Origin: Bacteroidia bacterium 43-41
GTDB taxonomy: Bacteria > Bacteroidota > Bacteroidia > Bacteroidales > Dysgonomonadaceae
Assembly: GCA_001898165.1 (NCBI GenBank)
Contig: MKTD01000046.1
Coordinates: 1-64,000, forward strand
Length of the DNA: 64,000 nt
Direction of reading: 5' to 3'
Shown here: piece after piece, positions 59,209-64,000 of the stretch
Position numbering within the stretch: the stretch's first letter is position 1
Layout: each line of letters starts with the position of its first letter
Program-made: the position numbers and the translations under genes
The notes under the pieces: model-generated
Seen by the model: only the letters and a program-made list of their open reading frames with translations
What the model was told of the DNA's origin: nothing
The model's database searches: none

Positions 59209-59349
59209 ATCCATATGATCATGAGAAAGATATTATTGGACACTAACGGAATGAATATGAAATCGCTGTATAAGGGTTGGCTCTGAAACAGATGAAATGA
59301 ATAAGTAAATGTTGTTATTTAAATTAAAATATGTTATCAATCTAAACAA

Positions 59350-62300
59350 ATGAAGAAGAATTTAATGTTGTTTTTAACCTTATTCCTCATTACAGGAATG
59401 GGGATTTCCACTGCGCAGACTCGCGTTACGGGTAAGGTGGTGGACGAATCTGATGAATCGGTTATCGGAGCATCCATTCAAGTGAAAGGTACCTCTCAAG
59501 GTACTGTTACAGATATTGATGGAGATTTTACACTAACTGTTCCGGCCGGTTCCAATACACTGGTCGTATCGTATGTGGGGATGATTACTCAGGAGGTACC
59601 GGTAAGTCCGAATGTACGGATTGTCTTGATAGAGGATATGGAAATTTTGGATGAAGTGGTAGTAGTGGGGTATGGCACTCAAGCAAAAAAAGATATTACG
59701 GGAGCTGTAGCAGTTGTTTCAACGGAAGAATTAAATGAAGTGCCTGTAGTTACATTTGCTGAAGCATTGCAAGGAAAAGCAGCCGGCGTATATATCTCTA
59801 CAACGGGAGCTCCTGGTTCAGGTACGAGTATTCGTGTTCGAGGCGTGGGTTCTATGAGAGGATCCGGGCCGTTAATTGTGGTTGATGGGGTATCGAACGT
59901 TAGCATTGATGCGGTTAACCCAAATGATATAGAATCATTACAAGTATTAAAAGATGCTTCTGCAACAGCCATTTATGGAGCGCAGGGTGCTAATGGTGTT
60001 ATTATCATTACTACCAGGCAAGGAACAAGAAGTGATAAGATTCGGGTGTCATATGATGGTCAAATTGGTGTTGCTACCATGGCAAATAACGGTTATGACG
60101 TTTTAAATGCATGGGAAGCTATGGAATTTGAAGCTCAGGGACTCGTAAATCTTCGCGACATTAGGCGTGTTACTACGGGATTATCTCATACCCAGTTTGG
60201 GGCGCTCAATGCCAACGATCAACTTACAATGCCTTATGCAACAAAACCGGCAGGATTATCCAAAGAACAGGTAATTGCCCAGTTCGGGAGCATTGAGGCG
60301 TGGGAAGCATCATATAGAGATAATGGAGCTAATTCATGGGCCAGATCGGCATATTACCAAATGTTGGAAGACGGATGTTCAGAAGCAGAAGCACGGAAAG
60401 GAACAGACTGGTATAACTTGGTTGTTAGAAAAGGGTTGGTTCAGGAGCATCAGGTTTCCGTGTTGGGTGGCGGCGACAAATCTGCTTATTCAATAGCATT
60501 TGGTAACACATCGAGGCAGGGCACTATAAAATCTTCATTTTTCGATAGGTATTCGTTGCGGGCAAATACCACATTCAATCCCAACAAATATTTTACAATC
60601 GGACAAAATACAAATTTATCTGTGGTGGAATTTGGAGGTGAACGTGGTGATCAGGGCGATGCGAGCATTTTCGGCCAAACCTACACCATTCAATCCTGGG
60701 TGCCTGCTTATAATATCGGAGGAGATTTTGCCGGATCACAATCACCGGAAGGAGGGCGTGCAAATTCAGCATTACAGTCTGTTGCCAATGCAAAAGATGA
60801 TTGGGTCAGAGGTTTTAGGGGACAAACCGCCATATTTGCAGAATTAAAACCGATTGCAGGTCTAACTCTTAGAACACAATACAGTGCTCGGTTGGGTGGA
60901 AATTGGAGCTTGACATTTAATGAGCGGACAATCATGACCAATAAAGAGGGCACATCCACCAACTCTTTGAATGAAAACGCCAGATGGAGTCTTGATTGGC
61001 AGTGGACAAATACAGCAACCTATACCAGAACTTTCAATGATAATCACAATATGACATTTCTACTTGGTTCTGAAGCGATGAAAGAAGATTTTGGGCGTTA
61101 TTTGGAAGCTCAACGAATCAATTATATTTTTGAAAAAGTACCAAACACCTGGATTATTAACAATGGTTCAACCGCCAATGTGTCTAATGCCGGATATATG
61201 CTTAATTTGACAACCATGTTTGGTGTGTTTGGACGCGTCGACTATTCATACAAGGGAAAATACTTAGCCACGTTAACTACTCGTGTTGATGGCTCCTCAA
61301 AGTTTGGTAAGAATAATCGCTGGGGAACATTCCCATCTGTTTCTTTAGGGTGGCGTATAACGGACGAGGCATTTATGGCACCTACAAATACATGGCTGGA
61401 TGATTTAAAGGTCCGCGTTGGTTTTGGTACGGCGGGAAACTCAAATATTGGTGCTTATAATTATGCTTTTCAATATGCTACAGGAAATGCTTATTTATAC
61501 GCGATAGATGGCTCAGATACAGGTGCATCTGTTGGATATGCTGTTTCGAATTTAGGAGATCCGGATGCAAAATGGGAAACTATCCGTACATTGAATACTG
61601 GTTTTGATGCCACTCTGTTAAGAAACAAAATGACTGTTGGATTTGATTATTATATAAAAAACACATCCGATATGTTAGTTCCTGCCAACTGGTCTGCTTT
61701 AGCCGGAAATGCAACCAAGCCTTATATCAACATAGGTGATATGAAAAATACCGGTATAGATTTAAGCATTGGATGGCGCGATAGGATTGGCAACTTTAAC
61801 TACAGGATAAACGGTAACATTTCTACATACAAGAACACAGTTGTCAGGTTAGGCTCTTCAGATTTATTCAACAATACACGGTTAAGTAAAGTCAACATCA
61901 CAACGGAGGGTCAACCTATCGGAATGTTTTACGGGTACAATATTGTAGGTGTTTATAAAAGTGCCGACGACGTGTTAAATTATAAAAATGCTAAAGGAGA
62001 GATAATACTTCCATACGCAATTGTAAATGCAGAAGATGTGAATCCGAATGATTGGATAGGGCGCTATAAAATAGAAGATGTTAACAATGATGGTAAAATT
62101 GATGCCCTGGATAAAAAAATTATCGGCAATCCACATCCTGATTTTACGGGAGGAGTAAATATCAGCATGGGTTATAAGAATTTTGACTTGGCAACATACT
62201 TATACTTTTCTGTTGGAAATGATATTTTTCGTCACTACATGTATTATACTCATTTTGGTGCTTTGCAAAGTAATTATTCGAAAGATCGGAGAGACAATTC

Positions 62301-62646
62301 ATGGCATCCGACCAATAATCCCAACGGTATTTACCCGCTTTGGGCAACAAGCAAACGAGAAGGTACCGAGGCAGCTAACGAAGGTCACTCTCAATATGTT
62401 CAAGACGGTTCTTATTTAAGAATGCAAACGTTGACCTTTGGATATACTTTACCCAAAAAATTACTTGACAGAATAAAATTTGAAAGAATTCGTTTCTACG
62501 GACAGGTATCTAATGTATTTACATTAACAAAATATACAGGATTAGATCCCGAAATTCGCAGCAGTTCTGATTTGAATAAAGGTATTGACTATGGATCGTA
62601 CGGAATACCGCGTCAATTCATTTTCGGATTAAACGTATCGTTTTAA
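59350..62646 (+). CDS. SusC/RagA family TonB-dependent outer-membrane transporter
   Basis: A 1098-residue SusC-like transporter. Signal peptide about 1-22 (STAQ), a carboxypeptidase-regulatory-like domain at about 26-98 (TGKVVDESDESVIGASIQVK), the SusC TonB-box region DEVVVVGYG at 101-109, a plug domain (about 112-225, with GVIIITTRQG at its end), then a 22-strand barrel ending in FIFGLNVSF. It imports a glycan or peptide captured by its SusD partner, powered by TonB. No ECF sigma/anti-sigma, hybrid two-component or SusR-type regulator is visible upstream, and no glycosidase is in view, so the substrate is unknown. Confidence 0.95.
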   Translation: MKKNLMLFLTLFLITGMGISTAQTRVTGKVVDESDESVIGASIQVKGTSQGTVTDIDGDFTLTVPAGSNTLVVSYVGMITQEVPVSPNVRIVLIEDMEILDEVVVVGYGTQAKKDITGAVAVVSTEELNEVPVVTFAEALQGKAAGVYISTTGAPGSGTSIRVRGVGSMRGSGPLIVVDGVSNVSIDAVNPNDIESLQVLKDASATAIYGAQGANGVIIITTRQGTRSDKIRVSYDGQIGVATMANNGYDVLNAWEAMEFEAQGLVNLRDIRRVTTGLSHTQFGALNANDQLTMPYATKPAGLSKEQVIAQFGSIEAWEASYRDNGANSWARSAYYQMLEDGCSEAEARKGTDWYNLVVRKGLVQEHQVSVLGGGDKSAYSIAFGNTSRQGTIKSSFFDRYSLRANTTFNPNKYFTIGQNTNLSVVEFGGERGDQGDASIFGQTYTIQSWVPAYNIGGDFAGSQSPEGGRANSALQSVANAKDDWVRGFRGQTAIFAELKPIAGLTLRTQYSARLGGNWSLTFNERTIMTNKEGTSTNSLNENARWSLDWQWTNTATYTRTFNDNHNMTFLLGSEAMKEDFGRYLEAQRINYIFEKVPNTWIINNGSTANVSNAGYMLNLTTMFGVFGRVDYSYKGKYLATLTTRVDGSSKFGKNNRWGTFPSVSLGWRITDEAFMAPTNTWLDDLKVRVGFGTAGNSNIGAYNYAFQYATGNAYLYAIDGSDTGASVGYAVSNLGDPDAKWETIRTLNTGFDATLLRNKMTVGFDYYIKNTSDMLVPANWSALAGNATKPYINIGDMKNTGIDLSIGWRDRIGNFNYRINGNISTYKNTVVRLGSSDLFNNTRLSKVNITTEGQPIGMFYGYNIVGVYKSADDVLNYKNAKGEIILPYAIVNAEDVNPNDWIGRYKIEDVNNDGKIDALDKKIIGNPHPDFTGGVNISMGYKNFDLATYLYFSVGNDIFRHYMYYTHFGALQSNYSKDRRDNSWHPTNNPNGIYPLWATSKREGTEAANEGHSQYVQDGSYLRMQTLTFGYTLPKKLLDRIKFERIRFYGQVSNVFTLTKYTGLDPEIRSSSDLNKGIDYGSYGIPRQFIFGLNVSF

Positions 62647-62680
62647 CTCATAAAAGAATAATCTATAAAACAAAAAAAAA

Positions 62681-64000
62681 ATGAAAAGAAATTTTATATA
62701 TTTAGTAGTCATTGTTTTTTCATTCAGTGCTTGCCAGGATTTTTTAGACGTTCGTGCAGTAGGGGCTGTAGGCGAACCAGATCTATTGAATAAAACCGGT
62801 ATTGATATGGCATTGACAGGGATGTATGCCTCCATGCTAAATCCCACTAATTACTTTTACTCTACTCTAACCAATTATGCTTGGGGTGATGTAATGGGTG
62901 GAAGTGCCAATAAAGGTTCCACATTTAACGATCAGTCTGATTTTACAAATCTTGAAACATACGGAATTACTCAAGATAATTCGTACTTGAATGGCAAATG
63001 GAAAAGCGTTTACGACGGCGTATTTAGGGCTAATAATGTATTGAGCATGACTGAAAAAATAAAAGATGATCTCTTAGCTATAAAAGGACAATCGAAAGAT
63101 TATTATACGGAAACCATTGCACAAGGCCGTTTTTTTAGAGGTTTTTGGCATTTTGAAGGTGTTAGGCTCTTCGGTGCTGCTATCCCTTACATAGGCAGTG
63201 AAGAATTTGCCAGTGCAGTCAACCCTCTTGTGTCAAATGTTGATGAGTCAGGTAAATATATCTATATCTGGGATAAAATAATTGAAGATTTAGAATATGC
63301 TTATGCAAATCTTCCCGATATTTGGACTGTTGATCGAGGCCGTGCAAACAAATGGGCTGCTGCTGCATATTTGGCAAAAGTAAAAATGTACCAGTCATCT
63401 CCCTATAACGGGACAAATAATATGGTAAACCGTTGGACGGAAGTTAAATCGCTTTTAGAAGCGATCATGGCTTCCGGCAAAGATAACAATGGTACCAGGT
63501 TTAGATTAGCCGATAATTATGCTGACCTCTTCACTGCTGGGAAAAGTGACTGGACAGGCGAATCCGTTTTTGATGTGCAGCTGTCTATCTCGGGAACCCA
63601 AACCAATACCAATTTGATGTATGGTTCTTCGCATATAGGAATGTCAGGAGCGTTAGGCACCGGCGGATGGGGTTTTTTTCAACCATCTTATGAAATGGTA
63701 AATTCATACATTGTAAATAACGATGGACTGCCCTTACTCAACGGAGCGTACCGAGATATGGCTGCCTTGACTAATATAAATGCAGGCATTCCTTCTACCG
63801 ATTTAGCTGTTTATACCGATCCCAGATTAGACGTAAGCGTCGGACGTTTCAATGTGCCATTTTGGGACTGGTCTATTCCGGTTAGAACAGATGGTTGGAT
63901 TCGCGATGTCGGAAATGGCGGACTATACTTAAATAAGAAATACATACCTAAGAAAGCAGATAAAGGCAGTTTAAGCGTAGCAACATCCACAGGCTCTACC
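62681..64000 (+). CDS. SusD/RagB family outer-membrane lipoprotein (partial, 3' end off window)
   Basis: 440 codons are visible and open to the window end. The signal peptide ends in FSAC with lipidated Cys18, followed by QDFLDVRAVG, the usual SusD start. The helical TPR-like scaffold is seen in GKWKSVYDGVFRANNVL, YYTETIAQGRFFRGFWHF and RANKWAAAAYLAKVKMYQ. It forms the lid of the SusC transporter and binds the substrate at the cell surface. It starts 34 bases after susC and is surely cotranscribed. The missing C-terminus is perhaps 100 or more residues. Confidence 0.93.
   Translation, partial: MKRNFIYLVVIVFSFSACQDFLDVRAVGAVGEPDLLNKTGIDMALTGMYASMLNPTNYFYSTLTNYAWGDVMGGSANKGSTFNDQSDFTNLETYGITQDNSYLNGKWKSVYDGVFRANNVLSMTEKIKDDLLAIKGQSKDYYTETIAQGRFFRGFWHFEGVRLFGAAIPYIGSEEFASAVNPLVSNVDESGKYIYIWDKIIEDLEYAYANLPDIWTVDRGRANKWAAAAYLAKVKMYQSSPYNGTNNMVNRWTEVKSLLEAIMASGKDNNGTRFRLADNYADLFTAGKSDWTGESVFDVQLSISGTQTNTNLMYGSSHIGMSGALGTGGWGFFQPSYEMVNSYIVNNDGLPLLNGAYRDMAALTNINAGIPSTDLAVYTDPRLDVSVGRFNVPFWDWSIPVRTDGWIRDVGNGGLYLNKKYIPKKADKGSLSVATSTGST

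Noticed and set aside
59215-59286. 23-codon frame between the 73-residue gene and susC
   Set aside because: No recognisable family, weak context and very short; mentioned only as part of the module.

Overview
This window is chromosomal DNA of a Bacteroidota bacterium, most likely order Bacteroidales (a Dysgonomonadaceae/Porphyromonadaceae-like anaerobe; the family level is inference). The evidence: a complete PorP/GldKLMN type IX secretion (T9SS) cluster; a SusC/SusD pair; a short 286-residue primary sigma factor without region 1.1; a fused MurF-alanine racemase; and promoters of the Bacteroidetes type (TTTG, 19-23 bases, TAnnTTTG) instead of E. coli-type boxes. Pyruvate:ferredoxin oxidoreductase fits fermentative or anaerobic metabolism. 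I see no rRNA, tRNA, CRISPR array, transposase or integrase.

Layout. 0.2-6.6 kb (minus): yebC, pheT, a DUF418 membrane protein, pgk and an OsmC protein. 6.8-11.9 kb: L-asparaginase, then a GH15 glucosidase/trehalase convergent with a fused trehalose-6-phosphate synthase/phosphatase. 12.2-22.0 kb (plus): nifJ, aroQ, pyk, an O-methyltransferase, rbfA, a LolC/E-like permease, UDP-glucose dehydrogenase and a nitroreductase. 22.0-40.7 kb (minus): 17 co-directional genes, in transcription order rimP-nusA-infB-ompH-murI-cvpA-psd-pssA-DUF4834, an apparent sulfonolipid (capnine) pathway (acyltransferase, cysteate synthase, reductase) with a double-VOC protein, then porP-gldK-gldL-gldM-gldN. 41.1-50.5 kb (plus): lemA, two TPM-domain proteins, miaA, lysA, a glycosyltransferase, htrA, rpoD and an OmpA-family porin. 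50.6-56.7 kb (minus): murF-alr, a GSCFA protein, a probable small RNA, rlmI, a DEDDy exonuclease and a DUF5063 protein. 56.8-58.5 kb (plus): a dicarboxylate-type symporter and a Nudix hydrolase. 58.5-59.2 kb: a divergent HTH repressor/small-protein module. 59.3-64 kb: susC and the start of susD, cut by the window end.

The 22-40 kb block gathers envelope functions: Skp-like chaperone, glutamate racemase, phosphatidylethanolamine synthesis, sulfonolipid synthesis, and the secretion machine for surface proteins. In gliding Bacteroidetes, sulfonolipids and the Gld machinery are functionally linked, so this adjacency is the most biologically suggestive feature.

The most unusual sequence-level signal is a set of gene-boundary tandem tracts with a strict 7-base period but different words at each site (163-204, 6648-6668, 11867-11929, 26614-26662, 41704-41731, 42935-43004). 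Other leads are an attenuator-like hairpin in the rimP-nusA-infB leader, a small RNA with its own promoter and terminator at 54.2 kb, a hairpin enclosing the porP start codon, and palindromic operators between the divergent HTH gene and a 73-residue unknown.
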